Positions 49,446 to 58,706 are shown, numbered from the stretch's first letter. The stretch is 64,000 nucleotides of DNA from an uncultured Desulfobacterales bacterium (GCA_937915545.1 CALGIJ010000017.1:1-64000), one strand, 5' to 3'. Translations and numbers: made by a program. The notes: generated from the letters alone by a model not told the origin.

Positions 49446-50519
49446 TTAAAGTTTGCCGAGACGTTCCTGCGCTTTCGCCGACTCACTCGACGAAGGGTGC
49501 TTCTTGACGAGTTTCTTATAGATGACCTTGGCGGTCTCCTTGTCGGCGAGCTTCTCGAAAGCCATGCCCTGTTTGAGCATTGCCTCCGGCGCTTTGGGAT
49601 GGTTGGAAGATTGGGAAATGATCTTCTGATACTCCATAATCGCTTTGTCATACTCCTTCTGATTGAAGAGGACCTCGCCCATCATATAGCGAGCCTCGAC
49701 AGACTCTCCGGAGCTTCCTGAACTGGCAACCTTCTCGAACAGCGGCATGGCCTCGGCATAGGCGCTTTTCTCATAGAGGCGCATCGCCTTCTGCATATTG
49801 CCATCGCCGCTGTCGGCTGCTGCTGGTTGTGCTTTCTGCTTCTCAGCTGGCGCAGGGGAGCTTTCCTTGGCGGCTGGCGCGGCGGCCTTTTTGTTGCTCT
49901 CTTCGCTGGTCGAGGCGGCAGCGGGTGCTGACGCCTCACTGTCCTTTTTTTCCTTCTTCTTGTCGGCGCTGACCGTGGCCTTCTTGGCTTCCGGTTCCGC
50001 AGTGATGGTAGTGGCCTTCTGCGTCTTTTTCTTGGCCAGGTCGGCCATCAGGGCGGCCTCCTTGGCCTTGCGCTCAGCTTCCTTGAGGCGGGCTTCCTGA
50101 ATGGCTTTGACGCTTTCCTGCTGCTGGTTGAGCTTCTCGGCGAGCTTGGCTTCCTTTTCCCTGAGATCTTCCTCGAATTTCTTCAGAGCTTCCTCGCGCT
50201 TGGCGGCCTCTTCCTGGGCCACCGTGGAAATCGACGTCTCGAGTTCCTTGTTCTGTTCCTTGAGTTTCTGGTTGAGATACTTGGTCTCTTCCAGCTGCCC
50301 TTTCAGCTCGAGAAGTTCGCGCTCCATCTGGTCAAGCTGTCCAGAGGCGGCAGCCTGACGCTGCTGCAAGGGCACGGTCGTCGTTTTCATATCCTCGATC
50401 TTTCTGTTGACAATACGCAGTTGGTAGCGGAGTTCTTCGATGTCGTTCGTTGAGGCGCATTGCGTCAGAAAGGGGAGGGCGATAAAGAGGGCCAGGGCGT
50501 TGCAGAGAGTTTTTTTCAT
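49446..50519 (-). CDS. cpoB: CpoB/YbgF-like Tol-system TPR protein
   Basis: This 357-residue exported protein has a lipoprotein-like signal ending FLTQC21 (the -1 Q is unusual for a lipobox). A long coiled coil (about residues 25-150), an Ala/Lys/Pro-rich linker and three TPR repeats (about 235-350, for example AMRLYEKSAYAEAMPLFEKV) follow. CpoB coordinates peptidoglycan synthesis with Tol-driven outer-membrane constriction. It is much longer in the coiled-coil and linker than the E. coli protein. tolB lies 36 bases upstream; the slot usually held by pal is empty. Confidence 0.85.
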   Translation of the reverse strand: MKKTLCNALALFIALPFLTQCASTNDIEELRYQLRIVNRKIEDMKTTTVPLQQRQAAASGQLDQMERELLELKGQLEETKYLNQKLKEQNKELETSISTVAQEEAAKREEALKKFEEDLREKEAKLAEKLNQQQESVKAIQEARLKEAERKAKEAALMADLAKKKTQKATTITAEPEAKKATVSADKKKEKKDSEASAPAAASTSEESNKKAAAPAAKESSPAPAEKQKAQPAAADSGDGNMQKAMRLYEKSAYAEAMPLFEKVASSGSSGESVEARYMMGEVLFNQKEYDKAIMEYQKIISQSSNHPKAPEAMLKQGMAFEKLADKETAKVIYKKLVKKHPSSSESAKAQERLGKL

Positions 50520-50555
50520 GATGACGAGCTCATTGAGGAATAAGAATCGGTTCGT

Positions 50556-51842
50556 TCAACGGGACCATTGCGGATATGTCTGGCTGCCAGGAAAGTTGAA
50601 CAGCCTCCTATCAAAAGAGCCGTTTTTCATTATAGCGTATATGGATTGGCGATTGCCATCACGTTTTACATAAATGACCTGATTTCCGTCTGGAGACCAA
50701 CTTGGGTTTTCGTGATGGCTGAGGTCGAAGGTGAGCTGTTTGGCCTCGCCACCCTGAGGGTTCATGGTAAAGAGCTGATACACCCCTTCCCTGAGGCTGG
50801 AGAAAACGATGAGGTTTTCAGTGGGCGACCAGTTTGGTTCGGCATTCTCGGTACCGTCGAAGGTCAGGCGGCGAACGCCTCGCGTGCGCATGTCCAGAGC
50901 AAAGAGCTGAGGCTTGCCGGTGCGATCGGAAACGAAGACGACGGTCGAACCGTCTGGGGACCATGTCGGGGAGACGTTGATCCCGGCGCGACTGGTAAGC
51001 TGTTCGATGATCTCGCCTTTGCGGTCGAGGAGGTAGAGATCCGGGTTGCCGTCCTTGGAGAGGGTGACGATCATGGTTTCGCCGTCCGCCGACCAGGCCG
51101 GAGCGAGATTGAGACCTTTGCGTCGGGAGATGGCCTGGGTCGTCTTGTTCTGGCGCAGGTCGGTGATGTAGAGGTTCTGGTTGCCGCTGTGATAGGAAGT
51201 GTAGGAAAGAAACTTTCCACCAGGGAGGAAGCGCGGGGAAACGGTGAGATGGCGGTGCCGGGTGACCTGCCGTAGGCTCTTGCCGAGGATGTCGGTGAGA
51301 AAGACTTCCTTGACAGTGTTTTCACGGCTAACGAAGGCGATCTGCGTTGCGGCGATACCTGGTTTACCGGTGAGCGTCTCGATGACGCTGTCACAGAACT
51401 TATAGAGCATCTGGTATTTCTGATCGAGACCGCCGGAGAAGGTCTTGCCCATGACGATCTCATCGGTGGAGACATCCTGCAGACGAACCTCCAGCTTCAG
51501 CACTTCACCGGACTGGATATATTGGCCGAGGATGACGTAATCGGCGCCGAGGCGCTTCCAGTCGGCGGCCTGATTATCACCGTAGCGCTCTGGTGGGATG
51601 ATGGCGATGATGCCATGAAACTGCAACGCTTTACCGAGGGTATCGGCAAACTCCTTCGCTGAACCGCTGTCACCGCCGCCCTTGTTTTGGAACCAGGGTA
51701 CGGCCATGTTGATTTTGCGCACCTCGGTGGCCGAAATATCGAGGTAGACCCTGTCCGAGGCAACTCCATAGCTTGGGAGGTGAACAAGCGCGAAGACCAG
51801 CAAAACAAGGCGAAGCACAGACGACGAGAAGAGAGCTTTCAT
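50556..51842 (-). CDS. tolB: Tol-Pal system beta-propeller protein TolB
   Basis: This 428-residue periplasmic protein has a signal peptide (MKALFSSSVLRLVLLVFAL) and an N-terminal alpha/beta domain followed by a six-bladed WD40-like propeller (about residues 170-420) with repeats such as LAPAWSADGETM, VSPTWSPDGSTVVFVSDRTG and ENPSWSPDGNQV. It binds Pal and other envelope proteins. ATG 51842 was preferred over the upstream GTG. It follows tolA by 24 bases. Confidence 0.95.
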   Translation of the reverse strand: MKALFSSSVLRLVLLVFALVHLPSYGVASDRVYLDISATEVRKINMAVPWFQNKGGGDSGSAKEFADTLGKALQFHGIIAIIPPERYGDNQAADWKRLGADYVILGQYIQSGEVLKLEVRLQDVSTDEIVMGKTFSGGLDQKYQMLYKFCDSVIETLTGKPGIAATQIAFVSRENTVKEVFLTDILGKSLRQVTRHRHLTVSPRFLPGGKFLSYTSYHSGNQNLYITDLRQNKTTQAISRRKGLNLAPAWSADGETMIVTLSKDGNPDLYLLDRKGEIIEQLTSRAGINVSPTWSPDGSTVVFVSDRTGKPQLFALDMRTRGVRRLTFDGTENAEPNWSPTENLIVFSSLREGVYQLFTMNPQGGEAKQLTFDLSHHENPSWSPDGNQVIYVKRDGNRQSIYAIMKNGSFDRRLFNFPGSQTYPQWSR

Positions 51843-51866
51843 AGCTATCACAAGAGGTTGAGGTAA

Positions 51867-52772
51867 TTATTGAATGCCCCCGGGTTTGAAACGGAATCCA
51901 ATTTCATAGCGCTGCTTCTTCAGGGCTGGCGGAATGGGCGGCAGAGGTGTGGCATCCTCGATGGCCTTGCTGACGAACTGATCGAAGATGCGATCTCCAG
52001 ACCTGTTTTCAAAAACGACATTGGCGATTGTGCCGTCGAGCCTGATGGTGATGGCTACCACCGCGGTCAGCTCGGGATCTTTCTGCAGGTATTCGGGCAA
52101 AGACCAGAACTGCTGCAGGCGGCTGGCGATGGCCGCCTGATACTGACTCTCGAGAAGGTTGTTGCTGCTGCCGGCAACCGCGGCACCACTGGGCGCTGAG
52201 GTCCCCGAGGGAGCGCTCTCCGTCGTCGGTACCGTTACCCGCCCCTTGCTGCTCTGGGCGAGAACTTTCCGCTCGGCTTCCAATGCCTCCTGGGCGAGGC
52301 GGGCGCGTTCAGCAAGAATGGCCTCTTCGCGCAGGGCCTCGGCAAGCTTCTGCACCTTTTTGAGGTCTTCCTCCTTTTTACGCGGCGCCGGTGGCGGTTC
52401 CGGCTCCTTGACTTCCTTGACCACCTTCTGCTTGAGGGGCTTGAGCGAAATCGCCTTGGGTGGTGCGCTTGGCGCCGGCTCCGGTTTCACTGGTGTCGGT
52501 TCGGGCACCGGTACCACCTTTTTGATCGCCGGCGGAGGGGGCGGAGGCGCCGCCTCCTGCACCTTGGGTGGTGCCGGCGGCTGTGGTTTGGCAGCGGGCG
52601 GCGCCGGCGGTGCCGGTGAAGGTTCGGCGATATTGATCAGACTGACCGTCTGGATATCGGCGAACTTCGGTTTCGCGTCGAACAACCCGGGCAGGTAGAG
52701 CGCCGCCAGGACCACCAGAAGATGGATGCCAAGGGCGATATTGAAGGGGAGTTTCCACCCGCTGGGCTGCAT
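51867..52772 (-). CDS. tolA: TolA/TonB-like envelope-spanning protein
   Basis: This 301-residue protein has one N-terminal membrane anchor (FNIALGIHLLVVLAALYLPGL) after a short cytoplasmic tail, a long Pro/Ala/Lys-rich then helical spacer (about residues 50-190), and a C-terminal TonB-type domain (YQAAIASRLQQFWSLPEYL, AITIRLDGTIANVVFENRSGDRIFDQ). It links TolQ-TolR energy to the outer membrane. A GTG at 52799 could add nine residues. Confidence 0.9.
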   Translation of the reverse strand: MQPSGWKLPFNIALGIHLLVVLAALYLPGLFDAKPKFADIQTVSLINIAEPSPAPPAPPAAKPQPPAPPKVQEAAPPPPPPAIKKVVPVPEPTPVKPEPAPSAPPKAISLKPLKQKVVKEVKEPEPPPAPRKKEEDLKKVQKLAEALREEAILAERARLAQEALEAERKVLAQSSKGRVTVPTTESAPSGTSAPSGAAVAGSSNNLLESQYQAAIASRLQQFWSLPEYLQKDPELTAVVAITIRLDGTIANVVFENRSGDRIFDQFVSKAIEDATPLPPIPPALKKQRYEIGFRFKPGGIQ

Positions 52773-52803
52773 AGTCACTGCCTGTAGACCGAGAGTCACC
52801 GCC

Positions 52804-53220
52804 TTACTCTTTCTCCGGAGGTTTGGTGACCATTCCCACCTTGGTGAAACCGACGGACTGGATGTCGGACATCACCAATGCCACCTGACCGTAGGCGACG
52901 CTCTTGTCGGCGCGCAGGAGGATCATCTGGTCCTTGTTGGCCTCGAACACCTTCTTCAGTTCTTCGGTCATAAGGCTGCGCGCCTGTTTGACGTTGTTGA
53001 CGGCGATGTCGCCTTCCTTGGTGATATCGATGATGATCGGCTTCTCTTCCTGCCGCAGAGCCTTGGCAGTGGTTTCGGGCAAGTCGACATTGAGCCCCTG
53101 GGTCATCATCGGCGCAGTAATCATGAAGATGATCAGCAGCACCAGCATGACATCGACCAGCGGCGTAACATTGATGTCGGCAACCAGCCTTTTTTTGCCG
53201 TTGCTATTCGAGGGGCCCAT
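52804..53220 (-). CDS. tolR: TolR/ExbD proton-channel protein
   Basis: This 138-residue inner-membrane protein has a single anchor with the proton-path aspartate in INVTPLVDVMLVLLIIFMI (D about 23) and a periplasmic domain (EGDIAVNNV, ADKSVAYGQVALVMSDIQ). It works with TolQ to transduce the proton gradient. It starts 7 bases after tolQ ends. Confidence 0.95.
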   Translation of the reverse strand: MGPSNSNGKKRLVADINVTPLVDVMLVLLIIFMITAPMMTQGLNVDLPETTAKALRQEEKPIIIDITKEGDIAVNNVKQARSLMTEELKKVFEANKDQMILLRADKSVAYGQVALVMSDIQSVGFTKVGMVTKPPEKE

Positions 53221-53227
53221 GGCGTCC

Positions 53228-53929
53228 TTATACCCGGCTGAGGAGGTCCCTTTCGACGAGGTTGAGAAAATCCGTCGAAAAGTTGGCTACTTGACCCTCG
53301 ACCATGTCGAGCTTGTTGGAGTAATAGTTAAAAAAGATGACCGCAGGGATGGCGACGGCCAGTCCGGCGGCTGTGGCGACCAGGGCTTCGGAGATGCCGG
53401 GGGCGACGACCGCCAGCGAGGCCGAACCCCGCTGCCCGATATCATGGAAAGAGGCCATGATGCCCCAGACCGTGCCGAAAAGGCCGATGAAGGGGGTGGC
53501 GCTCCCGGTGGTCGCGAGAAAGGGGAGGTTGCTGCCGAGTTCGCTGAGCTTCTGCGACTCCGCCTTGCGTACCGCCCTTTTGAGGTTGTCCATGGTGGCC
53601 AGCTGCATTTCCAGGGTTTCGTGAGTCCTGCCGTCATCCTTGCGGTTTCTCGTCTTGTTGATCTTCTGCAACTCGGCGAAGCCGGCAATGAATACTGCCG
53701 CCTGCGGGCTGTATTCGAACTCCGCCGCGGCGGTGTTGGCCTCGTTGAGGTTGGCCGAGTTCCAGAACGACTCGAGGAAATCCTCTGAATCAAGGCGGAC
53801 TTTCTTGAAAATTCGCGCCTTCATGATGACGATGGTCCAGGAAGCCAGGGAAAAAACGAGAAGAGTGAGCATCACCAGCTGTCCCACCGGACCGGCGTGG
53901 GTGATCATGTCGAGGATGGATAACTGCAC
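53228..53929 (-). CDS. tolQ: TolQ/ExbB proton-channel protein
   Basis: This 233-residue inner-membrane protein has three hydrophobic segments (about residues 16-36, 135-158 and 170-195) and the MotA/TolQ/ExbB stretches FLATTGSATPFIGLFGTVWGIM and ISEALVATAAGLAVAIPAV. With TolR it forms the motor of the Tol system. It is the first gene of the minus-strand Tol group. Confidence 0.95.
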   Translation of the reverse strand: MQLSILDMITHAGPVGQLVMLTLLVFSLASWTIVIMKARIFKKVRLDSEDFLESFWNSANLNEANTAAAEFEYSPQAAVFIAGFAELQKINKTRNRKDDGRTHETLEMQLATMDNLKRAVRKAESQKLSELGSNLPFLATTGSATPFIGLFGTVWGIMASFHDIGQRGSASLAVVAPGISEALVATAAGLAVAIPAVIFFNYYSNKLDMVEGQVANFSTDFLNLVERDLLSRV

Positions 53930-54139
53930 GGAAATGACCCTTTGTAATCAAGGCAACCGCCGGACGTGCCAGCCGATTGTACAAGACCCGTCTGAGTGCG
54001 GTAATTAGGAGGGAAAATACACAAGATGATACGGAAAACGTTCAAGCCAGATATCTTACCTGATTCCAACAAAATTTCAACCGGCAGAGCGCTTCCCCTT
54101 GAAGAAATGCGTAGCGTCGCCGTCTGCGGGGAGGACGCT

Positions 54140-54580
54140 TCAGGGTTCGGCCTGCCTGTGCAGCATACAGATGAAATCGACGGTCGCCACCGTCTTCCCG
54201 CTCACCTTGGCGACACCGTGGAAGGTGTAGGCGGTGGACATCCTCTCCGTCAGGGTCACCGTCATGCGCAGCAGGTCTCCGGGGGAGACGGGACGTTTGA
54301 ACTTGGCGCCAAGAATGCGCGTCACCAGCGGCAGACCTGCCGCCTCACCGAGTCCCTCCTGTCTTCCCGCCATGAGTAGCGCCCCACTCTGAAACATCGC
54401 CTCGCAGAGCAGGACACCAGGAAAGATGGGCCTTCCCGGGTAGTGACCGGCGAAGAGAGGCAGGTCGGCAGGTATCAGCTTCTCGGTGACGATGCGCCCT
54501 TCTTCGCTTTCGACGATGTGGTCGACCCAGAGAAAGGGCGGACGGTGGGGGATGAGGTTCTCGACCTTTTGGCGTGACAT
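54140..54580 (-). CDS. FabZ-like (3R)-hydroxyacyl-ACP dehydratase
   Basis: This 146-residue hot-dog enzyme dehydrates 3-hydroxyacyl-ACP. The catalytic pair is H46 in GHYPGRPIF and E60 in PGVLLCEAM, 14 residues apart as in FabZ, and the start VENLIPHRPPFLWVD is the family signature. It is the last gene of a minus-strand cluster with a ketosynthase, ACP, two CrtI-like oxidoreductases and a FabG-like reductase, and starts 7 bases after fabG. It therefore serves that dedicated pathway rather than housekeeping fatty acid synthesis. Confidence 0.9.
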   Translation of the reverse strand: MSRQKVENLIPHRPPFLWVDHIVESEEGRIVTEKLIPADLPLFAGHYPGRPIFPGVLLCEAMFQSGALLMAGRQEGLGEAAGLPLVTRILGAKFKRPVSPGDLLRMTVTLTERMSTAYTFHGVAKVSGKTVATVDFICMLHRQAEP

Positions 54581-54587
54581 GGCTTGG

Positions 54588-55328
54588 CTAGAGGCCGCCG
54601 CTCACTTCGAGCACGGTGCCTGAGATATAGGCGGCCTCCGCGCTGCACAGAAAGAGCACGGCATGGGCAACCTCCGCTGGGGTGCCGAAACGGCGCATCG
54701 GCACCAGTTTGCGGTACTCGTCGAGCAACTCGCGGGGAAGGCCGTCGAGGAAATCGGTGGCGATAAAGCCTGGCGAGACGCAATTGACGGTAATCTTTTT
54801 CTTGGCCACCTCCCTGGCCAGTGATTTGGCGAGGGCGATCTGGCCTGCCTTGGAGGCGGCGTAGTTGGCCTGTCCGGCGAAACCGAGGCGGGCCACCGGC
54901 GAGGTGATGTTGACGATACGCCCGAACTTGTTCCTCATCATCAGCGGCACCGCATTTCGCGCCATGAGGAAGGTGCCGGTAAGGTTGGTGTCGATGACCT
55001 CCTGCCACTGGCTGTCGTTCATCATCGCCAGCACCGCGTCACGTCGCACCCCGGCGTTGTTGACGAGGATGTCGAGTCGCTGATAGCGGGTTTCAAGATG
55101 TTCGAACAGGTCGGTGACCTGCTGCGGGTCGGCGACATTGCAACGACGAAGGTCGATTCTCCCTTCGGCTTCCTGGTGTTCGGCGATAAAGGCCGCGGCA
55201 CTCTCCTCATTGCCGGCATAGATGCCGACGAGAGTGGCGTTTTCCTTGAGAAAGGCGCTGGCGATGGCCCTGCCTATGCCCCGTGTTGCACCGGTAACCA
55301 ATACCACTGTGCCATCAAATCGATTCAT
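54588..55328 (-). CDS. FabG-like 3-oxoacyl-ACP reductase
   Basis: This 246-residue short-chain dehydrogenase has a Rossmann motif VTGATRGIGRAIA (11-23), NNAG (90-93) and the catalytic tetrad N115, S143, Y156 and K160 (NYAASK). It reduces 3-oxoacyl-ACP with NAD(P)H. The start ATG 55328 lies 10 bases after the end of the second CrtI-like gene and gives the usual length; an upstream in-frame start would overlap that gene. Its position between the CrtI-like gene and FabZ-like gene ties it to the dedicated acyl chain pathway. Confidence 0.92.
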   Translation of the reverse strand: MNRFDGTVVLVTGATRGIGRAIASAFLKENATLVGIYAGNEESAAAFIAEHQEAEGRIDLRRCNVADPQQVTDLFEHLETRYQRLDILVNNAGVRRDAVLAMMNDSQWQEVIDTNLTGTFLMARNAVPLMMRNKFGRIVNITSPVARLGFAGQANYAASKAGQIALAKSLAREVAKKKITVNCVSPGFIATDFLDGLPRELLDEYRKLVPMRRFGTPAEVAHAVLFLCSAEAAYISGTVLEVSGGL

Positions 55329-55338
55329 CTGCTCATCC

Positions 55339-56742
55339 TCACGCCCGTAAATAGCCATCGACATCGTTGGCGACGATCACCCCGTAGTTGATGGCGCCGA
55401 GCCACCCCGACATGATGATGCCCACCGAGCCGACATGGAAGAGGCCGGCCACCTCTTTAAAGATGGTGCGGGAGATGTCGAGTCCTTCGAATTTGGTGCC
55501 GAAGGAGGTGCCCCTGGTATGCAGGGTATAGGAATTGAAGGTACGCGGCGTCGCCGCCTCCATCCAGTCGATTTTGGAGCCGACACCGGGTAGATAGCCC
55601 TCGAGGTCGGCAAGTGTCCGGGTGATGAGCTTGTCCTTCTCCCTGCGGTACTGCTCCTCTTCCAGACCGGCCCAGTCCTCGAAGCGGCTGTTCATCGAGG
55701 CGACGATGGTATAGCGGTTCTGCCCCGGTCGGGTCTTGGGGTAGTAGATGGAGAAGGTCTTCGAAGTCGATTGCGGCGAGAGCAGTTCGGCGGCGTCGAA
55801 CTGCTCGGCCTTGGAGGTGAACAGCAGATCGCCGATATCGTCGATGCTCTCGCCGTCGCTGATGCCGAAGTATACCTGGCAGCTGGAGTTGTTGACACGC
55901 ACCTTGGCCGCTCTCTCGAGGAATTCCGCCGAGTAGATTTCACGGTCAGTGAGATTGTCGATGGTATTGGTGATACCGCTGTTGGAGACCACGGCTCTGG
56001 CGGAAATGGTCCGCCCATTGGCATTGACGCCGCGAACGCGCTTCTTGTCGACAAGGATTTTTTCTACTTTGGCTCCGGTGCAGATGGTGACACCATTGCG
56101 TTCCAGTTCTTCGGTCATCAAGGCGATGAGCCGATCGGTCCCCCCCTCGAAGGTGAAGACCCCCTTGCTCATGAAGTTGGAGAAAACAATGCCGTAGGTG
56201 ATCGCCGGGTCGTCAAGGGTCGAGCCGTTGGCATAGGTGATCGGCTCCATGAGCAGGCGGTGGACATCGCTGCGCCCGGGAAAGAACTGTTCGAACAGCT
56301 CGCGGGTGGTCATCGCCTGGTCGTCGTAAAAGTTCATTGCCGCGACGGTGGCGAAAAAGCGATCGATGGTCGCCAGGGGTACCTCGAAGCGGGTGTTGAG
56401 CAGACGGGTGAAGTCTTCCCGGTCGAAGGTGGTGCGCAGCGAGAACTGCGGGTTGTCGAAGACGATGTTCTTGAGCTGCACGATGGAGGCGGTGATCGCC
56501 TTGTTCCAGTATTTCTTGCAGGTCTTGACCATCCCGTAAGGGAAACCGTGCAGGGAGACATCGAAGATGTGCCCTTTGCGCTTGAACCAGGTGGCCAGGC
56601 CGCCGAGGCGATGGTGGTGCTCGAGGAGGAGGATACGGTGGCCGCAGCGGGCGAGGCGGTTGGCGCAGGTAAGGCCGCCGAGACCGGATCCGACAACCAC
56701 TATGTCGTAGTTGTCGCCGAGTTGCGAAAATGGCACGGGCAT
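55339..56742 (-). CDS. CrtI/phytoene-desaturase-like FAD oxidoreductase (second copy)
   Basis: This 467-residue flavoprotein has the N-terminal dinucleotide motif DIVVVGSGLGGLTCANRLARCGH and the second binding stretch LEHHHRLGGLATWFKRKGHIFD, as in CrtI, CrtISO and related desaturases. The C-terminal GTSFGTKFEG and LFHVGSVGIIMSGWLGAINYG fit the FAD-binding end. It could desaturate or isomerise an acyl chain rather than a carotenoid, because no phytoene synthase or other crt gene is nearby. It is about 10 bases from fabG. The start at 56742 is preferred; 56778 is possible. Confidence 0.85.
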   Translation of the reverse strand: MPVPFSQLGDNYDIVVVGSGLGGLTCANRLARCGHRILLLEHHHRLGGLATWFKRKGHIFDVSLHGFPYGMVKTCKKYWNKAITASIVQLKNIVFDNPQFSLRTTFDREDFTRLLNTRFEVPLATIDRFFATVAAMNFYDDQAMTTRELFEQFFPGRSDVHRLLMEPITYANGSTLDDPAITYGIVFSNFMSKGVFTFEGGTDRLIALMTEELERNGVTICTGAKVEKILVDKKRVRGVNANGRTISARAVVSNSGITNTIDNLTDREIYSAEFLERAAKVRVNNSSCQVYFGISDGESIDDIGDLLFTSKAEQFDAAELLSPQSTSKTFSIYYPKTRPGQNRYTIVASMNSRFEDWAGLEEEQYRREKDKLITRTLADLEGYLPGVGSKIDWMEAATPRTFNSYTLHTRGTSFGTKFEGLDISRTIFKEVAGLFHVGSVGIIMSGWLGAINYGVIVANDVDGYLRA

Positions 56743-56814
56743 AGGAAATAACTCGAAAAAAGGCGGACTCCTCGACATTCGCCGGGGTTCCGCTGATGTA
56801 TCGCTTCGTATCGC

Positions 56815-58209
56815 TTAGAGGCGCGGCAGGATATGCTGGTTGACCATCGACACCCCGCTGAGCATCGAGCCGACGATGCCCAGGAACCCCTGGTCGGTGC
56901 CGGCGAGGAAGCAGTTGTCGCAGCCGAAGCGGCCGTCGGGGAATTTCACCGGGCTGCCATAAATGGCCCCGTCGATCTTGCCGGTATAGCGTTCTATGGT
57001 CACAGGGGTAAAAGTGTCTTCATATACAATATTTGCCGGGAAACTGCCAAACAAATCGGCCAAGGTTTGCGCGGATTTGCGGGCTGTCTGCCGCTTTTCG
57101 TCGAGATAGCGGCCAGGTGTCCCGGCCAGGGCTTTCCAGTAGCCGTAGCTGGCGAGATGGGTGGTGCGCAATTCGTCCAGGGATCGTCCGGGCATGCCCT
57201 CGAAGTGGCTGGGGAAACAGATCACGCCACTCGTGAAGTCGACCCCCTGGGACTGCGGCGAGTGGAAGGAAAAGCGTTCGCCGCGATTGAAGAAGATGAT
57301 GGTCCTTTTCGGCAGCGACTGCCACTCTGGCCAGGGTTGGTGCTGGAAGATGTTCTCGACGAACGACAGTCTGGCCGTTGGTTCACAGGCGGCGTTTTCG
57401 GACCGCCCGAGAAGGCGCAGGGTTTCCCGGTGGCCGACGGTGGAGATGACACGATCGCACTCCACCCGCTCCCCCTTGCCGATCTGTGCCCCGATAACGT
57501 GGTCGCCGGCGGTTAAAAGCTCATGCACCGCGCAGTTGGTGCGAATGGTGCCGCCCAGGGCGCGCAGCTGCCCAGCAAGGACCTCGAGGATATCCTTGAT
57601 CGATCCTGCTGGGCGGAAGAGCCCTTCGAGAAAGAGCGAGCGGAACATGATGACGAACTGTCCGAGGTCGATGTCGTCGGCGCGGCTCGAACCGTAGTAC
57701 ATCAATGGGCAGAGGATCATCTCGGTGAGCAGCGGGTTGTCGAGAACTTCGCCAAGCGTGGCACGTGCCGAGCGGAACGGAGCCGGGGTGAAGGGGTCGT
57801 AGTCGGCCACCAGGGAGAGGAGGCGCTGAAAGCGCGCCCAACTCTCGGGAAACTGGGCGCGTACCTCGGCAAAAAGTACCTCGGGGTCATTGCTGAACAA
57901 GAGCGAGGCCTGGCCAAGGAAGCGTATCTCGCTTCCCAGTTGCTGGCAGAAGGAAAAGTCGCCCCGCTGCAGCTTGAGCTGCCGCAGCAGCCGGTTCAGC
58001 GGCGCCTTGCGGTCTCCGGCTGCGGCATGGTTGGTGATGGCGTGCAGCCCGGTTTCGAAGAGGGTGTCGTTGCGATAGAAGTAGGAATTGAGACCGCCGA
58101 GGCGGCTGTGCTTTTCAACGAGGAGGACATCGGGGTGGAATCTGGCGGCACGGATGGCGGCGGCAAGACCGGAAAGTCCGCCGCCGATGACGAGCAGGGA
58201 GCACCTCAC
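56815..58209 (-). CDS. CrtI/CrtISO-like FAD oxidoreductase (first copy)
   Basis: This 464-residue flavoprotein has the FAD motif SLLVIGGGLSGLAAAIRAARFH and LLVEKHSRLGGLNSYFYRND. Its C-terminal NCFLAGTDQGFLGIVGSMLSGVSMVNQHIL resembles the end of carotenoid isomerase/desaturases. It is clearly diverged from the second copy, so the two probably act on different steps or as partners. The GTG at 58209 lies 4 bases after the ACP stop and yields a normal N-terminus; the frame runs on into the ACP gene to a GTG at 58251. Confidence 0.82.
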   Translation of the reverse strand: MRCSLLVIGGGLSGLAAAIRAARFHPDVLLVEKHSRLGGLNSYFYRNDTLFETGLHAITNHAAAGDRKAPLNRLLRQLKLQRGDFSFCQQLGSEIRFLGQASLLFSNDPEVLFAEVRAQFPESWARFQRLLSLVADYDPFTPAPFRSARATLGEVLDNPLLTEMILCPLMYYGSSRADDIDLGQFVIMFRSLFLEGLFRPAGSIKDILEVLAGQLRALGGTIRTNCAVHELLTAGDHVIGAQIGKGERVECDRVISTVGHRETLRLLGRSENAACEPTARLSFVENIFQHQPWPEWQSLPKRTIIFFNRGERFSFHSPQSQGVDFTSGVICFPSHFEGMPGRSLDELRTTHLASYGYWKALAGTPGRYLDEKRQTARKSAQTLADLFGSFPANIVYEDTFTPVTIERYTGKIDGAIYGSPVKFPDGRFGCDNCFLAGTDQGFLGIVGSMLSGVSMVNQHILPRL

Positions 58210-58213
58210 GGCA

Positions 58214-58465
58214 TCAGGCGTCCTGCAGCAGGGGCTGAAGGTAGGCGACACAGCTGTTCAGGGTGGCCAGCTGCGGGTAGTCCTGTTCGGGGATTTGCAG
58301 CTTGTACCGCTTGCGCAGTTCCATGACGATATCGAGAAAATCCATGGAGTCGAGTTCCAGCTGATCGCGCAGGGGCTTGTCGGCGTCGAGGCCGTCGAAA
58401 TCGGCCTCCTCGTCGATATCTTTGATGATGGCGATGATTACTTCCTTGATGTCTTCACTGGTCAT
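58214..58465 (-). CDS. Dedicated acyl carrier protein
   Basis: This 83-residue acyl carrier protein carries the phosphopantetheine serine S40 in LELDSMDFLDIVMEL. It is acidic and four-helical. Residues after the serine (MDF in place of the LDxVEL core) differ from housekeeping AcpP, and the C-terminal half is divergent (RYKLQIPEQDYPQLATLNSCVAYLQ). It holds the growing chain for the cluster's ketosynthase and later enzymes. An ATG follows a GGAGACATAT stretch. Confidence 0.9.
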   Translation of the reverse strand: MTSEDIKEVIIAIIKDIDEEADFDGLDADKPLRDQLELDSMDFLDIVMELRKRYKLQIPEQDYPQLATLNSCVAYLQPLLQDA

Positions 58466-58570
58466 ATATGTCTCCGGTAATGTGCTGGTGAGGGCGGCGG
58501 GACGGCGCAACGTCACCGTACCGCCCGTGCAAGGCGAGTCGGGCTCGGGTTTTGCGGAATCACATCCTAT

Positions 58571-58597
58571 ACCATACCCGGGCCTTCTTGTTGACAA
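58571..58597 (-). promoter_or_regulatory. Weak promoter candidate before the ACP gene
   Basis: On the minus strand TTGTCA (58592-58597) is followed after 15 bases by TATGGT (58571-58576). The spacing is short. It lies in the 241-base gap between the ketosynthase and ACP genes, which otherwise holds nothing I can name. Confidence 0.25.
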
Positions 58598-58706
58598 ATT
58601 TTTGTGATTTTTCGCCTCGCGCTGGCGCATCTCGCACAGCTGGCCGCCTCGTCGCCGTTCTGTCGCGAGCCCCACGCAGCCGTCCGAATGCCTTGCTGCG
58701 GATCTT

